A stretch of DNA of 12,645 bases, from positions 290,822 to 303,466 of the forward strand of contig WELB01000150.1 of NCBI GenBank assembly GCA_009602725.1, written 5' to 3'. The position numbers and the translations under genes were made by a program. Below are positions 1 through 7,460 of this stretch, in pieces. Positions within the stretch are counted from its first letter, which is position 1. The number at the start of each line of letters is the position of its first letter. The notes under the pieces are model-generated. The model did not search any database and had not been told where the DNA came from. It saw nothing but the letters and a program-made list of their open reading frames with translations. This DNA is from Spirogloea muscicola (lineage: Eukaryota > Streptophyta > Zygnematophyceae > Spirogloeales > Spirogloeaceae).

Positions 1-81
1 CTCAGCCCGTACTTGCTACACATAGTGCAGCCGAATTACCCTTCTGTTTGGGACTCGCAAACGGTAGAAACGATGCGATCA

Positions 82-118
82 TGTAAGATTACCAGCACCG
101 TTGGCACGCCCAAAGGGG
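82..118 (+). repeat. 37-bp inverted repeat, left copy
   Basis: Begins TGTAAG and includes ACCAGCACCGTTGGCACGCC. The reverse complement of 4179-4215 matches it with one mismatch (A versus G at the seventh base). Read on the minus strand it ends CTTACA, like an LTR end, and a purine tract precedes TGTAACG at 129. It may therefore be a piece of the element's LTR. Confidence 0.85.
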
Positions 119-253
119 GGAACGTTACATACCTCCTCACTTATATGTTCAGGTCCTCGGAAACAAGAAGGGAGCACTACAGAGGCTCAACCCATGGGTG
201 TTAAGCCCGGCGGAGAGATACTGGACGACGTTGGGAAGAGGCGTTCCCTCTGA

Positions 254-416
254 TCAAATACGTTTGGACGAGGGAAGGACGATTGGCAAGTTTGATCGTC
301 GCTTCCCATGTGTTGTGCTCAGGCCCATGGCCGAGCCACTTAATAAGAAGGTACTCACGAGACTTACGACGCCCACGGAGAGTGTCCTGGTGTGAAAAGA
401 TCTCCTCCACTTGAAA
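254..416 (-). pseudogene. Chromodomain at the integrase C-terminus
   Basis: The frame 518-201 encodes about 105 residues without a stop. It has a proline-rich linker (five consecutive Pro), then a chromodomain starting FQVEEIFSHQ and containing EYLLIKWLGHGPEHNTWE, ending near LVQTYL. The core chromo signature, Tyr/Leu-X-Ile-Lys-Trp and Asn-Thr-Trp-Glu, is present. In chromoviruses this domain is thought to guide integration to particular histone marks. The upstream GPY/F module lies in another frame, so the domain is detached from the integrase core by at least one frameshift. It is one of the longest undamaged stretches in the element. The frame ends with a stop at 201-203. Confidence 0.88.
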
Positions 417-419
417 ATC

Positions 420-1660
420 GTCCGCGCCATCAATAACGAGGGGAGGTGGGGGCGGTTGGACACGGCCATCCGGATTGTATGGCTCGAGTAGAGACACGAA
501 AACTTTGTGACCTTCCATTGTACCGGTGTATCAAGCTCATATGCGACCTTACCAACCAGGCGCAAGACACGAAAAGGTCCAACCCACTTTGGCAGCAATT
601 TGTGCGTACCTACAGCCCGCAAGGTTGACTGCTTAGTGCTAAACAGCACTTGGGCACCCACGTCTAAGGACACACCCTGCGACGGAGATCAGCATACTGT
701 ATCTGCCGGTTCTGAGCGATTGTCAAAAATTGCTTAGCCCTCCGCTGAGCTTCCAAGAGAGTGCCGGTGAAGCTTACCGCGGCCGGAACGCGCTTCGGCC
801 TCCCCACCTGCAAAGGTGATCGGGGATGCTGACCAAAGTTTAGGAAGAAGGGTGTATGTTTGGTAGACTCATGAAAGGCATTGCTAACAGCGTATTCCGC
901 CGGAGCAAGATACTCGTCCCAATCAGTCTGACTGGGGTTGACAAAATGCTCTAACATGTCTCCCACACTCGATTCATCCTCTCGGTTTCTGACCATCGGG
1001 TTGCTGGTGGAAAGCAGTAAACATGGATTGCTTCTTGCCGAGAAGCCTGCACTTTTCTTTCCAGAAGTGACCCGTAAAGCGAAGATCGCGGTCAGACACG
1101 ATGCGCTCGGGTACTCCGTGCAGTTTCCATACTCGGTGCACAAATATGCCAGCAAACTCCCGAGCGGACACCCGTGTGGTCGTAGGTGCAAATTGCACCA
1201 TTTTACTCAATCGATCCACAAAGACGACAACGGCGTCATAGCTGTTGCGCGTTTTGGGCAACTGGGTGATGAAATCCACACTGACATCGGACCAATTCCG
1301 CGGAGGGGTCGCCAGAGGATGGAGCAATCCGGCAGGCTTGTGCGAGCGTGCCTTACTCGCTGGCAGGTGACACACGTCTTGACAAAAGACCGTACGTGGT
1401 TTTGCAAGCGTGGCCACCAAAAGAGAAGCTGAATAGCTTTCTTTGTCTTTTCCATACCCAAATGACCACAGTACGGAGGTCCATGCATCTCTTGCATGAT
1501 ACTTGTGCGCAAGGCATTGCAGTTGGGCACCACAACAGCGTCACCTCGCCACCAGAAGTCTTGGTCATACACTACTGTGCGTGTATTGGTTGCGAGTGCA
1601 AACCAAGGGTCTATGCCATACCCATCACGACTACGCACATACAGCTCAGAGAGGTTGGTG
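420..1660 (-). pseudogene. Ty3/gypsy integrase (HHCC, catalytic core, GPY/F), frameshifted
   Basis: This enzyme inserts the cDNA copy into the host genome. The zinc finger lies at about 1485-1361: HGPPYCGHLG, then CVTC about 29 residues on. The catalytic core continues in a different frame, with VDFITQLP (first Asp, near 1275) and SDRDLRFTGHFW (second Asp, near 1092). The TER motif holding the catalytic Glu is readable only after a further frame change near 990. Next come a segment with LNFGQHPRSPL in the 1191-664 frame and the GPY/F module LLPKWVGPFRVLRLVGK in the 673-254 frame. At least four frame changes break the gene. Apart from frame, the motifs are well preserved, suggesting a moderately young copy. 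Confidence 0.88.
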
Positions 1661-1763
1661 TTGCTTTGCACAGCGGCCCCACGGATAGGCCGCACGTCTG
1701 CAGTCTGACCCTTGTGGCACACAGGACAAGCGCCACCGCAGCCCCTACAATGTTGCAACTCAC

Positions 1764-2099
1764 CAGGTCCGCTACATTGATCCTTCCGGGCCGGTACAAG
1801 CACTGGAACGAGATGGTGTCATTTTCTCAGCCCACCGAGCTTGACGCCTACACAACTGCTAATGTGTGTGAAAGTAGATCAACGAGCAATGATCCCTTAC
1901 GACAGTAAATTCAACATCCTCGAGATAGCATCGCCACACACGGAGGGCGTGCACAATGGAGGGCGTGCACAACAGCAACGAGCTTCTGCTCACCCGTAGT
2001 ATAGTTCCGCTCTGCAGGACTAAGCAGGCGACTCTCGAATGCTACGGGATGACCCTCCTGCAGGAGAACGGCACCAATGCCGATCATAGAGGCGTCACA
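1764..2099 (-). pseudogene. RNase H domain, disrupted by a 16-bp tandem duplication
   Basis: RNase H degrades the RNA strand during reverse transcription. Reading begins at [18 protein letters not shown] (first catalytic Asp, 2099 downward), follows through [20 protein letters not shown] (catalytic Glu region), and reaches LVAVVHAL. There a 16-bp direct duplication shifts the frame. The end of the domain is recognisable as YRPGRINVAD near 1799-1764. The RT-RNase H connection upstream, with [14 protein letters not shown] near 2140-2100, is in yet another frame and runs into a TGA at the join. Confidence 0.85.
1942..1972. repeat. 16-bp tandem duplication in RNase H
   Basis: The 15-base word GGAGGGCGTGCACAA occurs at 1942-1956 and again at 1958-1972, a period of 16. 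Because 16 is not a multiple of three it shifts the RNase H frame right after LVAVVHAL. Confidence 0.9.
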
Positions 2100-2229
2100 C
2101 TATTACAAGTGGCACGCCTTCTCGAGGCAAAGCCAAAACGGCTGGGTTTACCAGAACTGTATTATAATCTCGCCTGCTGACATTCGGACGTCCACCCCCA
2201 GGATACGTCCTTACGATCGAGCTTCATAA

Positions 2230-3001
2230 GAGGAAATGCCATGCTTCCGTATCCTTGCAGAAATTTGTGGAAATAGTTAGCGAAACCAAGAAAGGAACGC
2301 TACTGCGGCACATCCGCGGCACTGGCCAGTCCGTTACGATTTCTGTCTTTTTGGGGTCGACGCGCACCCCGTCTTTGCCCGCAACGTGCCCTAAGTACGT
2401 CAGTTTGGGCTGGTTGAATGCACACTTTGAAGTCTTGGCACCCGAAGTCTTGGCATACAAATGATACTCACGCAGCAGCTGCAGGACTTTGCGGAGGTGC
2501 CGTACGTGATCCTCAGGCGTTTTACTTGAACACTAATATGTCATCCAAGTAGACCAGCACGATGTCGTACAGTAGGTAGCCAAAGACCCTCGTCATCACA
2601 GGCTGAAACGTGGCAAGTGCGTTGGTCCAACCACTTTGCAAATCGAGGGAGCTGAAATACTTTAGCTTCTGCGAGACGATCGAACAGATCATCCATACGA
2701 GGCAAGGGGTACCGGTTCTTGACAGCTTGTTCAGAGCTCGGTAATCGATGCACATCCGGAGACTACATCGTTCTTCTTAATGAGGAGAATCGGTGCACCA
2801 TACGGGGACTGAGAAGGCTTAATGTGGCCTAATGTGCGGAGCAACTCCGTCACTTGGGATCGCATCTCTCGATATTCGAGAGGATTCAGTCGGTACATAG
2901 GACGGTACTGCGGTACAGCCGGCCTCCAATGAAATTGTATGAGCCACGCCTCGATCCGGAGGCAAAACTTCGGAAAGTGCATCCAAATACTCAGCCAACA
3001 A
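2230..3001 (-). pseudogene. Reverse transcriptase, frameshifted
   Basis: The entry segment LLAEYLDALSEVLPPDRGVA starts at 3001. YRLNPLEYREMRSQVTELL and SPYGAPILLIKK (about 2895-2770) lie in a second frame, and MCIDYRALNK begins at 2755 in another. The palm segment VKNRYPLPRMDDLFDRLAEA is readable in a neighbouring frame, while the catalytic YLDD (2551-2540) returns in the MCIDYRALNK frame with VYLDDILVFK. The thumb follows with FNQPKLTYLGHVAGKDGVRV and DWPVPR near 2420-2320. Catalytic residues survive but the reading frame does not. A 15-bp in-frame duplication lies just before the thumb motif. Confidence 0.9.
2429..2455. repeat. 15-bp tandem duplication in RT
   Basis: GAAGTCTTGGCA is present at 2429-2440 and 2444-2455, a period of 15. 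On the minus strand it gives AKTSGAKTSKC, an in-frame five-residue repeat ahead of the thumb motif. Confidence 0.8.
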
Positions 3002-3246
3002 CTTGTCAAGAGCCGTACTACGTGAGGCCACGATATCCACATCAGCACTCATTACAGCACCCAAATACACAGTCAAAGCTGGTGCTTGCAAATGAGCTCC
3101 TTCATCCGCACAGCTGAAAGTCGCAGTTAAGAGTTTTGCATGGGTGGTGGTACACAGGAAATGTCGACGTTGTGCAATTTAAATCGACGAGTACCCCGAC
3201 GGCCGACACATGTGCGCTGTTTACATTCAAGCACAGACCCGGTGGC

Positions 3247-3540
3247 TCAGAGCCAATCATCGCCTAAGCTTACATCAAAGGCAGACGCGAAATGAATGAC
3301 TTTACAAGACACCGTCTTGTAGCTTTGGATGCGAAGGGGCACTTTGCAAAGGCCCAATATGATGACCATTTGGCCAATGTAGCTTGCAATACATGAATGG
3401 GTTGCACGGGCAAGCCATTGTAATACACAAAATATTTACTACCACGGGATACCGAGGCACCCGTATCTTCGAGGATCTGGGCTGGCTGACCAGCCGCTAT
3501 GCTGGCAAATAGCATACTGGGCGTTGCAGCACAAAGTGCT
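3247..3540 (-). pseudogene. Retroviral-type aspartic protease with frameshift and stop
   Basis: The active-site triad region reads ILEDTGASV, with DTGAS at 3467-3453. The surrounding frame (3515-3270) is soon lost. The flap and C-terminal part reappear in another frame as KVPLRIQSYKTVSCKVI and then SLGDDWL, followed immediately by an in-frame TGA (3249-3247). Past that stop the same frame continues with RTCVGRRGTRRFKL, which resembles the usual linker between protease and reverse transcriptase in algal gypsy elements. The protease would normally cut the Gag-Pol polyprotein. The copy is broken by at least one frameshift and one nonsense codon. Confidence 0.8.
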
Positions 3541-3599
3541 AAGTTGCCAAATGAAAGAAGACTAAATTGTGAACTACATATATCAGCAGTTTCCTAGGT

Positions 3600-3897
3600 G
3601 ATCCAGCAGCCCCAGGTACTACGTGGGGATGGCCTGCTGTGTAGCGACAGAGCAGGGACAGTCCTCAAGGGGGTGGAGGACACAATCCTCGCCTGCATCG
3701 CACGACGAAAAACACAGGGTCGTCAGCCCCATCATAGTACACCCAATCCAGATACATCTGAGCAGCTGATTCACTTGGTTGTGGGGGACCCAGACAACAA
3801 GGAGACCACCATTCACCAAAGCTTGCATTAGCATATGCAGGGTGCGTACGACTGAAATAGGAGACTGCGGACAAGCATGTCCTACGCGTTCAAACAG
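3600..3897 (+). pseudogene. Second gag fragment, opposite orientation
   Basis: On the plus strand, 3825-3882 matches minus strand 4167-4110 at about 50 of 58 positions and encodes LALAYAGCVRLK followed by a stop and TADKHV, the counterpart of LALAYAGSVRLEQ in the nucleocapsid fragment. Weaker similarity continues to about 3897. Upstream, 3598-3831 is an open plus-strand frame with no motif I can name; its continuity with the gag-like part suggests it is the capsid C-terminal part, but that is inference. It sits between the knuckle and the protease of the minus-strand element, so it interrupts it. Confidence 0.55.
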
Positions 3898-4167
3898 AAT
3901 TTGCACATCATGCAGTTGAGGGCTCCACCCAGGAGTAAGGAGAGGCACTTACATTTGCTCTTGCCCTTGTACTGCCACTTGGGGCCCGGTGGAGCGGATT
4001 TGCTGTGCTTGGGAGGTGCAGTCCCGGACGCGATGGCCCTTCTGGCCACACCGGTAGCACGCTCGGTCCTCCTCGGGGACGAAGGCCACTGGCTTGTTTG
4101 GGCGCCGTTGGACATGCTTGTTCGCAATCTCCTGTTCCAATCGTACGCTACCTGCATATGCTAATGC
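3825..4167. repeat. Imperfect inverted repeat (58-bp arms, 227-bp spacer)
   Basis: Arms are 3825-3882 and 4110-4167. The first 17 bases, starting GCATTAGCATATGC, are identical; most later differences are transitions. This would fold into a long hairpin in RNA from either strand. Both arms are gag sequence, so it arose by duplication and inversion within or between elements. Confidence 0.8.
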
Positions 4168-4200
4168 ACATGCGTTTACCCCTTTGGGCGTGCCAACGGT
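3949..4200 (-). pseudogene. Gag nucleocapsid fragment with CCHC zinc knuckle
   Basis: The frame open from about 4212 to a stop at 3949 encodes ALAYAGSVRLEQEIANKHVQ, then CYRCGQKGHRVRDC at 4059-4018, a textbook CX2CX4HX4C nucleocapsid knuckle that binds the element RNA. Capsid sequence that should precede it is absent: at 4179 the reading runs into the 37-bp inverted-pair sequence and, further up, a TAG. Downstream of the knuckle the frame ends early and the next 300 bases do not continue gag in this orientation. Confidence 0.85.
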
Positions 4201-4215
4201 GCTGGTAACCTTACA
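4179..4215 (-). repeat. 37-bp inverted repeat, right copy
   Basis: Reverse complement matches 82-118 at 36 of 37 positions. The two copies bracket the whole recognisable retroelement in inverted orientation, the opposite of what paired LTRs should show. Bases flanking the two copies (gatca on the left, ctacg on the right) are not an obvious target-site duplication. Confidence 0.85.
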
Positions 4216-4596
4216 CTACGTGTGACGTCCTGATCCCTATACACGCACTTAGGGGTTCGTACGTCCTGATTGAGTTCGGTCGATGGGGATTTAGAAGCAA
4301 ACCGCATACAGTGAAGCACTTACTACAACGCACAGCGGAAGTCTTACCGTGAGGCACCGCCAGAAGGCGGCGACTCTACAGAGGGTCTGGCTTAGTAGCT
4401 GTCCCCGCATGGGGCGCAGCCATAACATTGACGGAGAGCCGGCGATGTCCACGGCGACGAGCTGCGGCGACGGGCTGAGCAGCAGACGACGGCGGCAGAG
4501 CTGGGCGGCGGCTGCTGCAGCAGGCAAGCAGGACTATGCCTTTCCCTGGCCTCACTAAGCGAACTACCGAGTCCGACTACTTGTGATGCTTCAATG

Positions 4597-4608
4597 CCCC
4601 CCCCCCCC
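4597..4608. repeat. C12 homopolymer
   Basis: Twelve consecutive C on the plus strand, followed by GC. Its length may be a sequencing or assembly uncertainty. Confidence 0.9.
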
Positions 4609-4640
4609 GCTTCAAAGCACACCCCGTCGGGGGCGGGCCT

Positions 4641-4700
4641 CACGAGGGTCGGTCGCGGGGACATGTCACGTCCACGAGAAAACCTCGAGGGTACCGACAG
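4641..4700. repeat. Diverged GC-rich repeat, copy 1
   Basis: It runs from CACGAGGGTC through ACATGTCACGTCCACGAG to GGTACCGACAG. The same order of words, with substitutions and small gaps, recurs at 4815-4885. Confidence 0.7.
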
Positions 4701-4814
4701 GGAACTGCCACGGCTGCTGCTGTCTCAGTCCTTAGCACTCCGGCTCCTTCGGACCTTGTCCATCCCTTTGGGCTGGCCTCTCCCAGCCACCAGTTAATCT
4801 GGCCGCGCTTTCTT

Positions 4815-4885
4815 CACGAGCGGACCGCGAGGGACCCATATAACATGTGACGTCCACGGGCGGACCTTGAGGATACCGCAAGACA
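4815..4885. repeat. Diverged GC-rich repeat, copy 2
   Basis: It runs from CACGAGCGGACCGCGAGG through ACATGTGACGTCCACGGG to GGATACCGCAAGACAG. It also repeats within itself: CACGAGCGGACCGCGAGG (4815) and CACGGGCGGACCTTGAGG (4855) lie 40 bp apart. This suggests the unit was originally about 40 bp. Confidence 0.7.
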
Positions 4886-5234
4886 GGGGTCACGCCAAGC
4901 GGTACATCGCTGGCGGGAGAAGACAAACGGCCGCGGAAGAATACACAGACATGGCCCGCGCCACAGATACCACTATGTATGCGTGAATGGGAGGGTAATG
5001 CGCCCGGATGGGTGGAACGCTACACTACGGCCACGCATACTCTCTCTCTACACAAAAACCTATTGAGCTGGGCACAGGTAGAGCTTGTGGTCAGCGGCGG
5101 CAGACAAGGAAGCCTGACACAGGGAAAACGACAAAGAATCCCGCATTGCTCGTCTGTCAAGGCGAAGCACACCAAACAGTTCCGGTCTTTTGACGACGAT
5201 GGACAACGCTTGGCATTAGTAGTTTAGTAGACAA

Positions 5235-5365
5235 AAGTCTTGAGAGAAACAATATCAAATTCGATCATGTACTGTTCCACCCTAGACATCTCGCACTCGA
5301 AGTCTTGAGAGAAACAATATCAAATTCGATCATGTACTGTTCCACCCTAGACATCTCGCACTCGA
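5235..5365. repeat. Exact 65-bp tandem duplication
   Basis: The unit starting AAGTCTTGAGAGAAACAAT and ending ATCTCGCACTCG occupies 5235-5299 and 5300-5364 with no mismatch; the next base (5365) also matches. Flanks differ (ACAA before, GGTGTTG after). It encodes nothing recognisable. Identity of the two copies means a recent event or an assembly duplication. Confidence 0.95.
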
Positions 5366-6631
5366 GGTGTTGATGCTGGGACCCCATTGCATCTGACTTA
5401 AAACTACTGTTGCCAAGAAAGCCAATAAGAGGTCTACTCGGCATATGCGATCAGATTGCAACCGACTTGGGTGTTCGTCATTAAGTCATTAAGATCCGGG
5501 TGCGGGTGAGTAAGATTCACACAATCGTTATCGCTTTTTGCTGACATAGTAGCTACACAAAGTAGCAGCAACTGCCTCCGTGTCACTGTTGTGAGGCGTT
5601 GGGGGGGGATGGGGTGGCGTATCGAGGTGGCATTTGTAAGAGGACCCTGAGTGTCACCCTCGAGGAGGTCATAACCCCCTTGTCAAGGACATCAAAAGAC
5701 CGACCAAATGGAAAGGACCCTCAGATGAGTTCTACTCTAGAACCAGCTCGAAGGTGGAAGGTTTTAAAGTAGTAGAGGGTCGACCGTGATGATACTGACG
5801 CATGGACGTGTCGTCAGAGGTCAAAATATCACCACAATCATTGCAGATTACCCTGTACAATAGGTTGACTGTCTTTTCACAGCCCCTCGCTCCTGTAAAA
5901 GAGCTTAAATTCGTTGATTGCAGCTCGCATGGTGTGCATCCATGGACAATCATTCACCTGTGAGGCTCCGACTCTGAGCTCGCTACCCTCTACCCCGTTG
6001 TTGCTCGTTCCTCCAATGTAATGCTTCGAGATATTGCAGGTCTAGGCTGCAAGTCGCGGATGCGGCAACACCTGGTAGGCGAGCCCGCACTAATAGCTCC
6101 AGTGGCCTCTGTCATGTGGCTGCTTTCCACACACCTCTATCGGAGCAGCTCGCGAGACTGTGTTATGAATCAGAGCTACATGCTGCACGGTCGTTGTGCT
6201 GCATTTTAGGCCTTGGCAACTAGTAGGTCCTTTTACCTACCATATCACAGCCTTTCTTACAAGTCTTAAGTCAAATTTCACCTGCTCCGGACCACCATGC
6301 AGCACCCCCTCAACCATTTCTATCTTTGCTCGGAAGCTGCCAATACGAGTGTGAACACAGAGTTGCCAACGATATGGTGCTGGTGTTTGTTGTTATGCGG
6401 CCCCCTTCATGCAGTTGGGCATCAATTGACATGCCGCTTGCAATCAAAATGTATTGTTTGCGATTGGGGACGTGCTATTCAAAACGTAGTGCTAATGTCG
6501 AGCACAACATACAATCAACAAAAGTGAATGATGATTCCCGTCTCTCGTCACTTGCAGTAGCCGCCTCGACGGTTGGTTGGCTGACTCCCTCCCACTATTC
6601 ATACTGACTTGCGGCTGTTAAGCGTAGTGAT

Positions 6632-6648
6632 TGGCCACTCGGTGGCCA
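6632..6648. other. Small perfect hairpin
   Basis: TGGCCAC, loop TCG, GTGGCCA: a 7-bp stem with a 3-base loop. The flanks (GTGAT before, TCATCAC after) can extend pairing with a bulge. Function unknown. Confidence 0.6.
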
Positions 6649-7229
6649 GTCATCACAGCTAGTTGATCCACAATAAATGTTTCGTGCTTTCGTCACAGCC
6701 AGCGCATCCACTCATAATACATCCGTCAACCACCATCGAGGAAGGCCCCATACTTATTTTAACACCGTGGACAGAGCTTCCCATCTTGAATTTACTCACA
6801 TCGGATGTCGAGTAAGACAGTCTCTGTATGCAAGACACCATTAGAGATAGAAGCCAAGCTCAGAGGTTGCTTGCCATGACAAAGTCAGCCCCTGACACCA
6901 CAGTCATCAGAGGAGACGGTCTCACCCCAGGGCTTGGTCAGCGTGGTTCCGGTAATCAGCCCGTTGGCTTGCAAAGGTGGCAAAGTCGTACCCAGATATC
7001 AAGTGAAGGTAGTGACAATGTCTCCTTTAGATCCGTGTTCGTTGAAGGTGGTGGAAGAATCTTTCAGTAGAGAGCGACGGCTGTGATTGGCCAGCCCAGG
7101 AAAATCATAACAAACTTTGAAGGGCCCAAGAAAGTGGTAAAGCACACAGCGACTCTAAGTAGCCACCAGGTGTTCCATGTCCCCTGTTGAGCAGCCGCAG
7201 GGCAGAGAAACTAGTATCTTGGTAGCGGG

Positions 7230-7251
7230 GCCGCTGTCTATAGCCAGCGGC
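7230..7251 (-). other. Hairpin downstream of VPS53, possibly in its 3' UTR
   Basis: GCCGCTG, an 8-base spacer, then CAGCGGC: a perfect 7-bp stem about 210 bp past the VPS53 stop codon. It could be part of the 3' UTR, but transcript extent is unknown. Confidence 0.45.
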
Positions 7252-7460
7252 TGCAGCCAAAGCGCGACCGGCATGCAGATAAAGCGCGTGTGCTGTCAGA
7301 CCGCTGCAGCGATACTGACAGGCGCATGCTAAACAGCTCGGCGAGAGAGCCTGCGGCAGTGCAATCGGCCTGCTCCCCTTAGGAACGTCGGGACACTGCG
7401 CTGCTTGCTAGCCAGTGCAGGAGCTCGAGCCAATGGAGGGACAGGATGGTATGAGCAACA

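Larger units (their letters stand above)
201..4200 (-). mobile_element. Degenerate Ty3/gypsy chromovirus retrotransposon
   Basis: The minus strand carries, in order, gag zinc knuckle, aspartic protease, reverse transcriptase, RNase H, integrase and chromodomain. This is the pol order of Ty3/gypsy (integrase after RNase H), and the chromodomain places it among chromoviruses. Such elements copy through RNA and insert into host chromatin. This copy is inactive: conserved motifs hop among the three minus frames with several in-frame stops. Most of gag (the capsid part) is missing, and no pair of long terminal repeats in the same orientation is visible. A purine-rich AAGTGAGGAGG (minus, 142-132) followed by TGTAACG at 129 may be the polypurine tract and the start of a 3' LTR running off the left edge. 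This last point is inference. Confidence 0.9.
4216..5234. other. Geneless GC-rich stretch with diverged repeats
   Basis: No protein family is recognisable in any frame; the frames present are short. CGG/CAG-rich sequence lies at about 4440-4530, a C12 run at 4597-4608, and two diverged copies of a 60-70 bp repeat further on. The short words GACGTCCTGAT and TACGTCCTGAT recur near 4223 and 4260. It could be remains of the element's 5' region or unrelated intergenic DNA. Confidence 0.6.
5366..7460. other. 2.1-kb intergenic stretch without a recognisable gene
   Basis: Open frames here are short (about 60-93 codons), on both strands, without family motifs, and I could not link them into an exon chain like that of VPS53. 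Contents seen: a G8 run at 5601-5608 followed by ATGGGG, a hairpin at 6632-6648, another at 7230-7251, and GTGATTGGCCA occurring at 6627 and 7083. The right end must contain the VPS53 3' UTR. Neither TGTAA, the usual green-algal polyadenylation signal, nor AATAAA occurs on the minus strand between 7460 and 7001. Confidence 0.6.

Noticed and set aside
938-1908. Long plus-strand open frames opposite the integrase (164 and 186 codons)
   Set aside because: They are the antisense of the integrase and RNase H region, which carries clear family motifs on the minus strand.
3925-3950. A strong splice-donor-like sequence (AATGTAAGTGCC, minus strand) after the gag knuckle
   Set aside because: No acceptor restores the gag-pol frame, and the area is a rearrangement junction, so it is probably chance.
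82-4215. A DIRS-type element, because of inverted terminal sequences
   Set aside because: The polymerase is followed by an HHCC/DDE integrase and a chromodomain, which are chromovirus features; I see no tyrosine recombinase motif.
5598-5615. A G-quadruplex suggested by the G8 run followed by ATGGGG
   Set aside because: Only two clear G tracts are present nearby, and nothing ties the site to a gene.
6828-7070. An 80-codon plus-strand frame as a small gene
   Set aside because: No homology I recognise, no repeated or structured motif and no supporting context; frames of this length are expected by chance.
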